Source: Campylobacter corcagiensis (lineage in GTDB: Bacteria > Campylobacterota > Campylobacteria > Campylobacterales > Campylobacteraceae). Taken from it: a stretch of 64,000 nucleotides of DNA. Numbering within the stretch: position 1 is the stretch's first letter; every line of letters begins with the position of its first letter. This document shows, one piece after another, positions 55,262 to 63,940 of this stretch. The notes beneath the pieces were generated by a model that was not told the origin of the DNA, did not search any database, and saw only the letters and a program-made list of their open reading frames with translations. The stretch covers positions 496,001 through 560,000 of the forward strand of contig NZ_CP053842.1 of assembly GCF_013201645.1 (NCBI RefSeq), in the 5' to 3' direction. The translations under genes and the position numbers were made by a program.

Positions 55262-56134
55262 ATGAATATAAAGAATTTACACGAAAATCTAAAATTTGCA
55301 GGCATCATTGCTAAAAACCCAAGTAGCGCTCTTGAAATTTCTGAAATTTTAAGAGAATTTAAAATAGAATCGCTATTTGAAACTAAAAGTGCAAAAGCTT
55401 TGGGCTTAAAACCCTACTCGTTATGTGAAATTTCAAAATTTACAAATTTCATTATCTCAGTTGGGGGCGATGGAACGCTTATTGGTGCTTGTAGAGAAGT
55501 GGTTGGCAAATGCAACTTTAATCCATATATCTTAGGCGTTTATGATGGAAATTTAGGATTTTTAACAGATATTAAAATTTCAGAATTTAAAGGCTTTATG
55601 AGTGAGTTTTTAAAGGGTGAGTATAAGGTTGAGCACCCTTTAATGCTTGAAGCTAGGTTTTATAAAAACTCTCAGTTAGTCTCTACAAAGGTTGCTTTTA
55701 ATGATGTTGTATTTACTAGAACAGCAGTTTTATCAATGAGTAGCGTTGATGCTTATCTTAATGGAGAGAAATTTAACTCATACTACGGAGATGGCGTGAT
55801 AATCAGCTCACCAATTGGCTCAACTGCATATAATATGAGTGCAGGCGGACCAATAATCTATCCTTTAAGTTCTGATATTTGTATAACTCCGATATGTTCT
55901 CACAGTCTTACACAACGCCCTTTAGTTATCTCAGGCTTTGCAAATTTAAGCTTTAAAAACTCTAGTGGAAGTAAAGTAGGAGTAGTTATTGATGGGCAAA
56001 AGATCTATGATATGGATAAATTTGATGAGATTTTTGTTGGGCTTGGTAAAAGTAGTGCAAATTTAATAAGACATATCGGCAGGGATTATTTTGCTGTTTT
56101 AAGAGATAAACTAAACTGGGGACATATAAAATGA
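55262..56134 (+). CDS. nadK: NAD kinase
   Basis: The 290-residue kinase has the GGDGT motif in ISVGGDGTLIGA, VYDGNLGFLTD (NAD-binding) and SSPIGSTAYNMSAGGPII. It makes NADP from NAD. The ATG at 55262 fits the protein start in relatives; the 30-residue extension upstream overlaps aspS and its promoter and is not used. It overlaps recN by four bases. Confidence 0.94.
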   Translation: MNIKNLHENLKFAGIIAKNPSSALEISEILREFKIESLFETKSAKALGLKPYSLCEISKFTNFIISVGGDGTLIGACREVVGKCNFNPYILGVYDGNLGFLTDIKISEFKGFMSEFLKGEYKVEHPLMLEARFYKNSQLVSTKVAFNDVVFTRTAVLSMSSVDAYLNGEKFNSYYGDGVIISSPIGSTAYNMSAGGPIIYPLSSDICITPICSHSLTQRPLVISGFANLSFKNSSGSKVGVVIDGQKIYDMDKFDEIFVGLGKSSANLIRHIGRDYFAVLRDKLNWGHIK

Positions 56135-57654
56135 TAACTAGGCTTTTGATTAAAAATCATCTAAGCTTTAAAGAAGTTGAGCTTAAATTTGATAAAGGAC
56201 TTAGCGTATTTACTGGAGCAAGTGGGGCTGGTAAAAGTGTGCTAATGGAGGCGATTTTAGCTGCTTTTGGTCTGGTAGAAGCTAGTGCAAGTTTGATAGA
56301 AGCTGATGTAAATTTTAAATTTGATATGAGTGAGTATGGCATACTAAATGAGCCTATAAATTCTTTTAAAATGGTTAAAGAAAAAAGCACTAGATATTTT
56401 ATAAATAACCAGTTTGTTGCTAAAAAAAACTTAACTCAAATAGCAAATGAGCATATAAAGTATTTAAGCGTAAGAGATACTAGCGAATTTGAAAACAAAA
56501 ATTTACTAAATTTGCTTGATAATATAGCTATAAAAAACAGCAAAACTCACAAGAAAAATTTAACACATTTAGCCCAAATTTGGAAAGAATTTAGCGAAGT
56601 TAAGTCTGAGTTAGAACGCATTAAAGCTGAAGAGTTAAAGCTTGCTGAACTTAAAGAATTTGCTAAATTTGAGATAGAAAAAATAGAGAAAATTTCTCCA
56701 AAAGTTGGCGAATTTGAAGAGCTTATGGAGCTTAAAAAGCTTCTTTCTAAAAAGGATAAGATAGAATCAGCCTGGAGTGAAGCATATGGGATTTTTAGCT
56801 TTGAAAGTAGGGTTGTGGAGGCTTTAAGAATAAGTGGTCAAGACGCTAGTTTTTTTGAAGAGGCTATGAATGAACTTAGGGCTAAAAAAGATGAGCTAAA
56901 TTTAGATGAACTTGAAAACATTGACATAGAAAAAACTCTTGATAGGATAGAGGATTTAAGCTCTTTAGAAAAAAGATATGGCAGCATTGAAGAGGCTTTA
57001 AAAGCACTTGATAGAAAAAAGTTTGAGTTAGCACACTATGAAAATATAGAATTTACAAAAAATGATCTAGAAAGAAAATTTAAAGAGTTAAAAATTAATC
57101 TAGAAAATTTAGCAAATTTAGTAAGTAGTGAAAGAAAAAAAGCTAAAATTCCACTTGAAAAACTTTTAAATTCATATCTAAAAGAGCTATATATGAGTGA
57201 TTTAAAAGTTATATTTAGTAGTAAAAATATAGACAATTTAGGATCTGATAGTATAGGATTTGAAGTTTTAGGTACAGAACTTAAAAATTTAAGTTCAGGT
57301 GAGTTAAACCGCTTAAGGCTTGCTTTTATAGCAAGTAGTGTGGATATTTTGGGCTTTGCAAATGGAGTTTTGATTTTAGATGAAATAGATGCAAATTTAA
57401 GCGGAAAAGAGGCGATGAGTATAGCAAATGTGCTTACAAAACTAGCTAAATTTTACCAAATTTTTGCAATTTCTCACCTTCCACAGCTTAGTTCCAAAGC
57501 TAACTCACACTTTTTAATCACAAAAAATAACGAAATTTCTAGCGTTACAAAACTTGATGAAAATGCCAAAATAACAGAACTTGCAAGGATGATTAGTGGC
57601 GAAACTATAAGCCAAGAAGCTATAAATTTTGCCAAAAAACTAAAAAATGACTGA
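56131..57654 (+). CDS. recN: DNA repair ATPase RecN
   Basis: This 507-residue SMC-like protein has Walker A GASGAGKS near residue 30, coiled-coil arms (about 140-350) that include charged helices, the signature LSSGELNRLRLAF and Walker B VLILDEIDANLSG. RecN holds DNA ends during double-strand break repair. It is somewhat shorter than E. coli RecN (553), with reduced arms. Its ATG overlaps the nadK stop. Confidence 0.92.
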   Translation: MITRLLIKNHLSFKEVELKFDKGLSVFTGASGAGKSVLMEAILAAFGLVEASASLIEADVNFKFDMSEYGILNEPINSFKMVKEKSTRYFINNQFVAKKNLTQIANEHIKYLSVRDTSEFENKNLLNLLDNIAIKNSKTHKKNLTHLAQIWKEFSEVKSELERIKAEELKLAELKEFAKFEIEKIEKISPKVGEFEELMELKKLLSKKDKIESAWSEAYGIFSFESRVVEALRISGQDASFFEEAMNELRAKKDELNLDELENIDIEKTLDRIEDLSSLEKRYGSIEEALKALDRKKFELAHYENIEFTKNDLERKFKELKINLENLANLVSSERKKAKIPLEKLLNSYLKELYMSDLKVIFSSKNIDNLGSDSIGFEVLGTELKNLSSGELNRLRLAFIASSVDILGFANGVLILDEIDANLSGKEAMSIANVLTKLAKFYQIFAISHLPQLSSKANSHFLITKNNEISSVTKLDENAKITELARMISGETISQEAINFAKKLKND

Positions 57655-57721
57655 AATTTAAGCTTTGGTTTGCCAAACTTAGTTAAAATTGTGGGTTATA
57701 TTAGAAATAAGGATTTATCTT

Positions 57722-58504
57722 ATGATAATAGATACCCACTGTCACCTAGATGATAAGCAGTTTGATGCTGACTTAGATGATGTTATAAAACGAGCTAGAT
57801 GTAGCGGAGTAGGAAACATTATTATTCCAGGTGCGGATATAAATGATGTTAAAAAGGCAAGAAATATAGCTTATGCTTATGATGATGTCTTTTTTGCAGT
57901 AGGAGTTCATCCATATAATTTAAGTGATTGGGATGAAGATAGGCTCTTAGAATTTGCAGATGATCCAAAGTGTGTAGCAGTTGGAGAGTGTGGGCTTGAT
58001 TACTTTAGGCTTAAAGAGGACTTTCAAAGTGATGAAGAGCGTATTGCTGAAAAAGAGATGCAAAAAAAAGTTTTTATATCTCAAATTCGTTTAGCTACAA
58101 AGCTAAAAAAACCGCTCATTGTTCACGCAAGAGATGCAAATCAAGATGTGTATGATATCTTAAAAGAGCACGGTAAAGATTTAGTTGGTGGTGTTTTTCA
58201 CTGTTTTAATGCAAGTGAGTTGCTTTTAGATTTTGAGAAATTTTACTATGGTATCGGCGGGGTTTTAACATTTAAAAATGCTAAGAATTTAGTAGAAATT
58301 TTACCTAAAATTCCTATCTCAAAGTTACTCGTAGAAACAGATGCACCATACCTTGCCCCCACACCAAATCGTGGGAAGAGAAATGAACCAAGTTATACGA
58401 CACTTGTAGTTGATAAGATGTCTGAAATCTTGGGTTTTAGCGTAAGTGAGATTGAGAGTATAACTACAAAAAACGCTAAAGAGCTTTTTAAAATCAAGGA
58501 GTAA
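57722..58504 (+). CDS. tatD: TatD family metal-dependent deoxyribonuclease
   Basis: The protein (260 residues) starts MIIDTHCHLDD, with the first metal-binding His pair, then VGECGLDYF, VHARDA, VFHCFNAS and ETDAPYLAP. Relatives cut DNA from the 3' end. I chose the ATG at 57722, eight bases after AAGGA; the upstream in-frame start at 57689 lacks a site and the added residues do not belong to the fold. Confidence 0.93.
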   Translation: MIIDTHCHLDDKQFDADLDDVIKRARCSGVGNIIIPGADINDVKKARNIAYAYDDVFFAVGVHPYNLSDWDEDRLLEFADDPKCVAVGECGLDYFRLKEDFQSDEERIAEKEMQKKVFISQIRLATKLKKPLIVHARDANQDVYDILKEHGKDLVGGVFHCFNASELLLDFEKFYYGIGGVLTFKNAKNLVEILPKIPISKLLVETDAPYLAPTPNRGKRNEPSYTTLVVDKMSEILGFSVSEIESITTKNAKELFKIKE

Positions 58505-58506
58505 AT

Positions 58507-59649
58507 TTGAGATTTATATCAATTTTTTTATTTACATTTTTGTTTATAGTGTCGGCTAAAGCTGATATTATAAGCGAGGTTTTAGAAGAATTTGCTATAA
58601 ACAATACAAAAGCAAACAGAGATAGTGTTATAAATATACAAAAATCAATAACACAAGATGACATTAGGGATTTTAAATCAACTTTAAAAAGTAAGCCAAA
58701 CAACGCTTATATCGTTAAAAGAGAGATAGAAAAGATAGATGCACCAAAATTTCTAATGTTTTTGGCAATGACAGAGTCAAGATTTACAAATTTTGCTACT
58801 TCGGATAAAAAAGCAGCTGGAATGTGGCAGTTTATGCCAAAAACTGCTAAAGCATTTGGACTTGACATAAATGCTCATGTTGATGAAAGAAGAGATCCTT
58901 TTTTGTCAACCGATACAGCTTTTGCATATATTGCTACACTAAATGGTATGTTTGATAATAAATGGTATTTATCGCTTATGGCTTATAATTGTGGTGATGG
59001 GTGCATGAGAAAGACTATTAAAAATTTAGGAACTAATGATTTTAGTGCTTTACTAAATAGCTCAATCACCCCAAAAGAGACCAAAGGGTTTATAAAAAAG
59101 ATTATAAAATACACAATAATCTCAAAAACACCACATATAGAGTCCGTTTTGGTAAATTTAGAGCCAAATGTTGAGATTGAAAAGATAAAAGTTGATGGTG
59201 GGACAAAACTTTCTAGTGTTGCTAAAAGTATAGGCGTTCCAGTTGAGGATATGAAAACTTACAACCCACATATCAAACAAGGAGTTGCTCCAAGTACAAA
59301 TGAAACCTATCACTTTTATATACCAGAAGATAAGTTAAATTTATATGCGTTAAACTATATCGGCAAGCTTATAAGAGGCGAAAAAGAGCTTGATAAGAGA
59401 TTTGAAATTCATAGAGTTGCTAAAGATGAAACACTTAAAGATATAGCGGATAAATGGAGTGTTAAAGTGGCTGATATTAAAGAACTTAATGGATTAAAAA
59501 GCGATAAAGTTGTTGTTGGATATGAACTTAAAATTCCATTAACTAATCTAGCATTAAATGATAATAAAAAATACAGTATCGGTTCTGCATCCAAAACTAA
59601 GAAATTTGATTTTAGAAAAGGCAACATTGTTGCTTTAAGTGATTTGTAA
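58507..59649 (+). CDS. MltD-like lytic transglycosylase with LysM domains
   Basis: This 380-residue protein has a signal peptide (about 1-19), an SLT lysozyme-like domain with the catalytic glutamate in AMTESRF and GMWQFMPKTAKAFGL, and two C-terminal LysM domains (about 220-260 and 300-345) that bind peptidoglycan. It cuts glycan strands by forming anhydromuramic ends. The TTG start follows AAGGAG. It leads into rlpA, another glycan-cutting enzyme. Confidence 0.9.
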   Translation: MRFISIFLFTFLFIVSAKADIISEVLEEFAINNTKANRDSVINIQKSITQDDIRDFKSTLKSKPNNAYIVKREIEKIDAPKFLMFLAMTESRFTNFATSDKKAAGMWQFMPKTAKAFGLDINAHVDERRDPFLSTDTAFAYIATLNGMFDNKWYLSLMAYNCGDGCMRKTIKNLGTNDFSALLNSSITPKETKGFIKKIIKYTIISKTPHIESVLVNLEPNVEIEKIKVDGGTKLSSVAKSIGVPVEDMKTYNPHIKQGVAPSTNETYHFYIPEDKLNLYALNYIGKLIRGEKELDKRFEIHRVAKDETLKDIADKWSVKVADIKELNGLKSDKVVVGYELKIPLTNLALNDNKKYSIGSASKTKKFDFRKGNIVALSDL

Positions 59650-59664
59650 ATTAGGAGATTAGTA

Positions 59665-60411
59665 TTGTTTTACCGTAAAATTTTATTAGTTTTGTTTGTT
59701 GCGTTTGTAGTTGTAGGCTGTTCTGGTAAGCCCAGTGTTGAAGTAAAAAGTGGTGGTATAGGAACTCCTAAAAAAGCAACTCCAGCAACCATGAGACCAT
59801 ATACTATAAGAGGAAAAACCTACTATCCTGAAACTGTTAAGGTTGGCGATACACAAAGTGGGCTTGCTAGTTGGTATGGTCCTGGATTTCACGGTAAAAG
59901 TACTTCAAATGGCGAAAGATACAGTATGTATGCTCAAACAGCAGCACATAAAACATATCCGATGAATACAATGGTAAAGGTCACAAATACAAATAATGGT
60001 AAAAGCACTATTGTGAGGATAAATGATAGAGGTCCATTTGTAGCTGGCAGGGTTATAGATCTATCTAAAAAAGCAGCTTCTGATATAGATGTTGTAGCTA
60101 GAGGAACAGCTCCTGTTAAGCTTGAAGTCGTTGGATTTTATGGCAAAACCGCTACTATTTCAACTCCTGCTAAAGATAGAGTTTTTTTAGGTGGAAATTT
60201 TATGGTTCAAGTTGGAGCGTTTAAAAACAGAACTGGAGCTGAAATTTATAAAGCTCAATATGATGGCGAAAGTGGATATAAAACAGCTGTTAAAGAGTAT
60301 CATGCAGATGGGCTTTATAGGGTTTTCTTAACAGGATTTAAAAGCGAAGATGAAGCAAGAGATTTCGCACTTAATACCCACATAAGTGGCGCATTTGTAG
60401 TAAGGCAGTAG
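59665..60411 (+). CDS. rlpA: Septal ring lytic transglycosylase RlpA, lipoprotein
   Basis: The 248-residue protein has a lipobox (VVVGC, Cys at about 19), a double-psi beta-barrel domain with ASWYGPGFHGKSTSNGERY and RINDRGPF, and a C-terminal SPOR domain (about 170-245) that binds denuded glycan at the septum. RlpA of Pseudomonas is a lytic transglycosylase needed for daughter-cell separation. The TTG start is preceded by AGGAG. Confidence 0.92.
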   Translation: MFYRKILLVLFVAFVVVGCSGKPSVEVKSGGIGTPKKATPATMRPYTIRGKTYYPETVKVGDTQSGLASWYGPGFHGKSTSNGERYSMYAQTAAHKTYPMNTMVKVTNTNNGKSTIVRINDRGPFVAGRVIDLSKKAASDIDVVARGTAPVKLEVVGFYGKTATISTPAKDRVFLGGNFMVQVGAFKNRTGAEIYKAQYDGESGYKTAVKEYHADGLYRVFLTGFKSEDEARDFALNTHISGAFVVRQ

Positions 60412-60413
60412 TT

Positions 60414-60977
60414 ATGATAAGGCAAACTAAAGAGACAAAAATTTCACTAGAACTTGAAATTTATGGTAGTGGAAAAGGTGATATCAAAAGTGGCGTTGGG
60501 TTTTTTGATCATATGCTTGAAGCCTTTGCTAAGCACTCTTTAATGGATCTAAAAGTAGAGTGTGATGGCGATACATTTGTAGATGATCATCATAGCGTTG
60601 AAGATATCGGCATAGTTTTAGGTCAGGTTTTAAAAGAGCAAATTTATCCTATAAAAAATGTAGAAAGATATGGCAATGCTGTAGTTGTTATGGATGAAGC
60701 TGCTGTATCTTGCGATTTGGATTTATCAAATAGAGCATTTTTAGTTTATGAGAGTATAAAAAGTGGCTTTATTGGTAAATTTGATGCAGAGTTGTTGCCT
60801 GAGTTTTTTAGAGCTGTAGCTTTTAATGCTGGTATCACACTTCACATCACAAAACTAAGAGGCGAAAACAAGCATCATATAGCAGAAGCGTCATTTAAAG
60901 CTTTTGGAGTTGCTCTAAGAAGGGCTTTAGCTAAAAATGATAGAGTTGGAATTCCTAGCACAAAAGGAGTTTTATGA
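60414..60977 (+). CDS. hisB: Imidazoleglycerol-phosphate dehydratase (monofunctional HisB)
   Basis: The 187-residue enzyme has the metal-binding motifs FFDHML, DDHHSVEDIG and KHHIAEASFKAF, and catalyses the sixth step of histidine synthesis. It lacks the histidinol-phosphate phosphatase domain fused to it in E. coli and C. jejuni. It lies among cell-envelope genes rather than in a his operon, two bases after rlpA and overlapping kdsC by four bases. Confidence 0.96.
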   Translation: MIRQTKETKISLELEIYGSGKGDIKSGVGFFDHMLEAFAKHSLMDLKVECDGDTFVDDHHSVEDIGIVLGQVLKEQIYPIKNVERYGNAVVVMDEAAVSCDLDLSNRAFLVYESIKSGFIGKFDAELLPEFFRAVAFNAGITLHITKLRGENKHHIAEASFKAFGVALRRALAKNDRVGIPSTKGVL

Positions 60978-61462
60978 TAGAGATTATTTTTTTAGATGTT
61001 GATGGATGCTTAACAGATGGTGGACTTTACTATACAAATAGTGGTGATGAGTTTAAGAAATTTAATGTAAATGATGGCTTTGGCATAGAACAGTGGAACA
61101 AAATGGGTAAAATTTCAGCTATCATCACAGGAAAAAGTTCTGCTATAGTGGAAAAAAGAGCGTCTGATCTAAAAATAAAATATGTCTATCAATCTGTAAA
61201 AGATAAACTATCCGTTGCAAAAGAAATTCTAGCTAAAGAGAATCTAAGCTTTGAAAATGCTGCGGCAATTGGTGATGATTTAAATGATATAAAACTTTTA
61301 AATGCTGTAAATCTAAGCTTTAAGCCCGCAAATGCACATGAAATTTTAAAAACAGATATTACTCTTAAAAAGTGTGGTGGAAGCGGTGCTGTTAGAGAGA
61401 TGATAGAGATTATCGTAGATAAAAATGGCGAATCAAAGCTTTGGTTTGATAAATGGCGCTAA
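60974..61462 (+). CDS. kdsC: Kdo 8-phosphate phosphatase
   Basis: This 162-residue HAD hydrolase has FLDVDGCLTDGG (D8 and D10 as nucleophile and acid) and GDDLNDIKLL. It dephosphorylates Kdo 8-phosphate before CMP-Kdo synthesis. A GGAG lies before the ATG inside hisB. It overlaps lptC by 10 bases, and the run kdsC-lptC-lptA is a known LPS gene order. Confidence 0.93.
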   Translation: MIEIIFLDVDGCLTDGGLYYTNSGDEFKKFNVNDGFGIEQWNKMGKISAIITGKSSAIVEKRASDLKIKYVYQSVKDKLSVAKEILAKENLSFENAAAIGDDLNDIKLLNAVNLSFKPANAHEILKTDITLKKCGGSGAVREMIEIIVDKNGESKLWFDKWR

Positions 61463-61974
61463 GAATTTTTTATTTTGGTACTATTCTTTTTGCAGTTGCA
61501 TTAGTTTTTCTAATGATGCAAGTTCCATATACTAAGGATTTTTTCAAAGATGATATAGATATCGCTACTATGGAGATGAGAGATATTACTGATTATCAAG
61601 TTGATATAAATGGAACTAATGCCATTTACCAAGCAGATAGCGGTATAAGATATAGTAGTCATGATGAGTTTGAGAATTTTCGTGGCAAGATGATAGATAG
61701 TGATAGAAATCATTCAATGCGTTCAAATGTAGCTATTTCAAAGGGTGATGAGCTGATATTTAAAGGCAAAGCAACCTATCTTAGTTCAGATGATATTAAC
61801 TATATTTCAGAAGAGATTATATATAATACCAAAGACAAAACCGCCACAAGCAAAGTTCCATTTTTCTTAAGACAAAATGAAAATAATGTCACAGGAGATA
61901 GTTTGGTTTATGACCTAAAATTTAAACAAACTTACGCAACAGGAGTTCACGCATGGTATTTTTACGAAGATTAG
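61453..61974 (+). CDS. lptC: LPS export protein LptC
   Basis: The protein (173 residues) has an N-terminal membrane anchor (about 4-22) and a periplasmic beta-jellyroll with repeated Asp/Tyr-rich strands. Position between kdsC and lptA supports LptC, the bridge part that takes LPS from LptB2FG to LptA. Sequence motifs are weak, as usual in the family. Confidence 0.85.
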   Translation: MALRIFYFGTILFAVALVFLMMQVPYTKDFFKDDIDIATMEMRDITDYQVDINGTNAIYQADSGIRYSSHDEFENFRGKMIDSDRNHSMRSNVAISKGDELIFKGKATYLSSDDINYISEEIIYNTKDKTATSKVPFFLRQNENNVTGDSLVYDLKFKQTYATGVHAWYFYED

Positions 61975-62444
61975 GGCTGTTTTTGGCAATCATTGCTATG
62001 CCTATTTTTGCAGAGAAAGTTGAGGTTACAGCTGATAATTTTTTTGCTGATGAGGTAAAATTAATAAGTGTTTTAACAGGCAATGTTCATGTAAAAAAAG
62101 GCTCATATGACACACTTGATAGCAATAAAATCACTATCTATTTTGATAAAAATAAGCAACCTATAAAGTATGAAGCCACTGATAATGCTAGGTTTAAAAT
62201 CTTAATCAACGAAAGCCACTATAATGGCAAAGGAGATAAGCTTACATATATTCCAGCTGAGGATAAATACATCCTTACTGGAAATGCTTGGATAGAAGAA
62301 GTTGAGACTAAAAGAGAGGTTTTTGGAGATATTATAACTATAAGCCAACTTGATGGAAAGTATGAAGTTGATAGCTTTAGAGATAGTAAAAACAAAGATA
62401 AAAAACCAGCAAGACTAATATTTCATGTTGAGGAAAAAAAGTGA
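61953..62444 (+). CDS. lptA: LPS transport periplasmic protein LptA
   Basis: The 163-residue protein has a signal peptide (about 1-20, ending AEKVEV) and the OstA-like fold with VTADNFFADE, SVLTGNVHVKKGSYDTLDSNKI and YILTGNAWIEE. LptA forms the periplasmic bridge for LPS. It overlaps lptC by 22 bases and engB by four. Confidence 0.88.
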   Translation: MVFLRRLGLFLAIIAMPIFAEKVEVTADNFFADEVKLISVLTGNVHVKKGSYDTLDSNKITIYFDKNKQPIKYEATDNARFKILINESHYNGKGDKLTYIPAEDKYILTGNAWIEEVETKREVFGDIITISQLDGKYEVDSFRDSKNKDKKPARLIFHVEEKK

Positions 62445-63040
62445 TAAAAACAGGGGCTGCTAACTTTATCACATCATCTCCAAATTTAAGCCTTAGTCCA
62501 AATTTTGGACTAAGTGAGGTTGTGTTTATTGGGCGATCAAATGTTGGCAAAAGTAGCCTTATAAACTCACTTGCAAATCATAAAAATTTAGCAAAAAGTA
62601 GCCAAACACCAGGAAAAACTAAGCTTATAAATTTCTTTGAGATAAATTTTATAGATGAAAGTGAGAGATATAAACTTGTTTTTGTTGATTTGCCAGGTTT
62701 TGGCTATGCAAAGGTTGGCAAATCAACGCATGAAATTTGGTCAAAAGCACTAGATGAGTTTGTAAGAAATAGAAGCACTATTAGGCTTTTTATTCACTTA
62801 AAAGATTCAAGACATTTTGATTTAGATATTGATTTAGAAGTGGGAAATTATCTAAAAGATATAAAAAAGCCAGATCAAACCATACTAAATTTTTATACAA
62901 AAAGTGATAAACTAAATCAAAGTGAGCGTTTTAAAGTTCTTAAATTTGATCCATCAGCAGTTTTTGTATCATCGCTAAATCAAAAAGGAATTGATAAAGC
63001 CAGAGAGCTCATCATAAAAGGAACTTTTGGTGGAATTTAA
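62441..63040 (+). CDS. engB: Ribosome biogenesis GTPase YihA/YsxC (EngB)
   Basis: This 199-residue GTPase has G1 GRSNVGKSS, G3 DLPGFGYAKVG, and G4 TKSDK. It acts in assembly of the large ribosomal subunit. The GTG start overlaps the lptA stop. The position is the same as in C. jejuni. Confidence 0.94.
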   Translation: MIKTGAANFITSSPNLSLSPNFGLSEVVFIGRSNVGKSSLINSLANHKNLAKSSQTPGKTKLINFFEINFIDESERYKLVFVDLPGFGYAKVGKSTHEIWSKALDEFVRNRSTIRLFIHLKDSRHFDLDIDLEVGNYLKDIKKPDQTILNFYTKSDKLNQSERFKVLKFDPSAVFVSSLNQKGIDKARELIIKGTFGGI

Positions 63041-63485
63041 AAAAGCAAAACTAAAAGATATATCTTTGATGCAAGAGATGATAAAACCTGAGATTGAAAG
63101 TGGAGTCATACTTCCTAGGTCAAATGACGAGATAGCAACTTCGATTCGCTCATACATTTTAGCTTATGAAAAAGATGAGCTTATCGGGTATGGAGCACTT
63201 AAAATTTATAGTCAAAAATTAGCTGAGATTAGAAGTCTTGTTATAAAAAGAGAATTTAGAGCAAAAGGAGTTGGCTCAGCTCTTGTAAAAGAGCTTTTAA
63301 AAGAGGCAAAAGAGTATGAGATAGAGGCTGTTTTTGCGCTAACTTACAGGGATAAATTTTTTATAAATTTAGGTTTTGAAGTTGTTGATAAAGATGAGTT
63401 GCCTAGTCAGAAAATTTGGGCTGATTGTATAAAGTGTAAGAACTTTCCTGTATGCAACGAAATAGCAGTTATTTACAAGTTTTAG
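63030..63485 (+). CDS. GNAT acetyltransferase, probable short N-acetylglutamate synthase (ArgO type)
   Basis: The protein (151 residues) is a single GNAT domain with the acetyl-CoA loop FRAKGVGSALV and a cysteine-bearing C-terminus (CIKCKNFPVCNE) like that of short N-acetylglutamate synthases known in campylobacters as ArgO. That step starts arginine synthesis. The start is the GTG at 63030, six bases after AAAGGAA; a TTG at 63027 is also possible. It overlaps engB by 11 bases. The GNAT call is firm, the substrate is likely. Confidence 0.85.
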   Translation: MEFKKAKLKDISLMQEMIKPEIESGVILPRSNDEIATSIRSYILAYEKDELIGYGALKIYSQKLAEIRSLVIKREFRAKGVGSALVKELLKEAKEYEIEAVFALTYRDKFFINLGFEVVDKDELPSQKIWADCIKCKNFPVCNEIAVIYKF

Positions 63486-63940
63486 AGTTTGTTTGCTTGC
63501 CAATAGCTTTGATCTTGTATCAGTTTTTAAGCTCGGTATTTAGCTCGTTGCCACCACTTCTTGGGCTATTTTTTACATATGCTATTGTTAAGCATTATGA
63601 AAAAGATGTAACTTATAAAGACTATAGTTCAGGGTGGTATATCGCTGTGGTTTATCTATTTGTGATTGAGCAAATTCATGGATTTAAGCCACTTTCGGTT
63701 GGAATTTTTTTTGGAATTTATTACTATTTTTTATTTGATTATATAGTTAGGAGTGTTAAATTTAGGGATTTAGCTCTTATGATAACGGCTGCTTTTGGCT
63801 ATATCGGGACATTTTTAACGAGTAATTTTTTATCATATTTAAATAACGATAGTTATCTTGTTTTTGGGTTTGAGTATGTTACATTTATATTTATAGAAGC
63901 AACTCTTAGTTTGCTTTTGTTTAAAGGACGAATTATTTGA
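63452..63940 (+). CDS. Membrane protein in the mreD position, before mrdA
   Basis: The 162-residue protein has about five membrane segments and no known motif. It precedes mrdA (PBP2) and overlaps it by four bases. The position and the layout fit MreD, a rod-shape protein, which is poorly conserved in sequence. Its start overlaps the preceding gene by 34 bases, and an alternative start inside (TTG 63497) cannot be excluded. Confidence 0.65.
   Translation: MQRNSSYLQVLEFVCLPIALILYQFLSSVFSSLPPLLGLFFTYAIVKHYEKDVTYKDYSSGWYIAVVYLFVIEQIHGFKPLSVGIFFGIYYYFLFDYIVRSVKFRDLALMITAAFGYIGTFLTSNFLSYLNNDSYLVFGFEYVTFIFIEATLSLLLFKGRII

Noticed and set aside
57689-57721. Upstream start of tatD
   Set aside because: There is no ribosome site, and the family begins with MIIDTHCHL at 57722.
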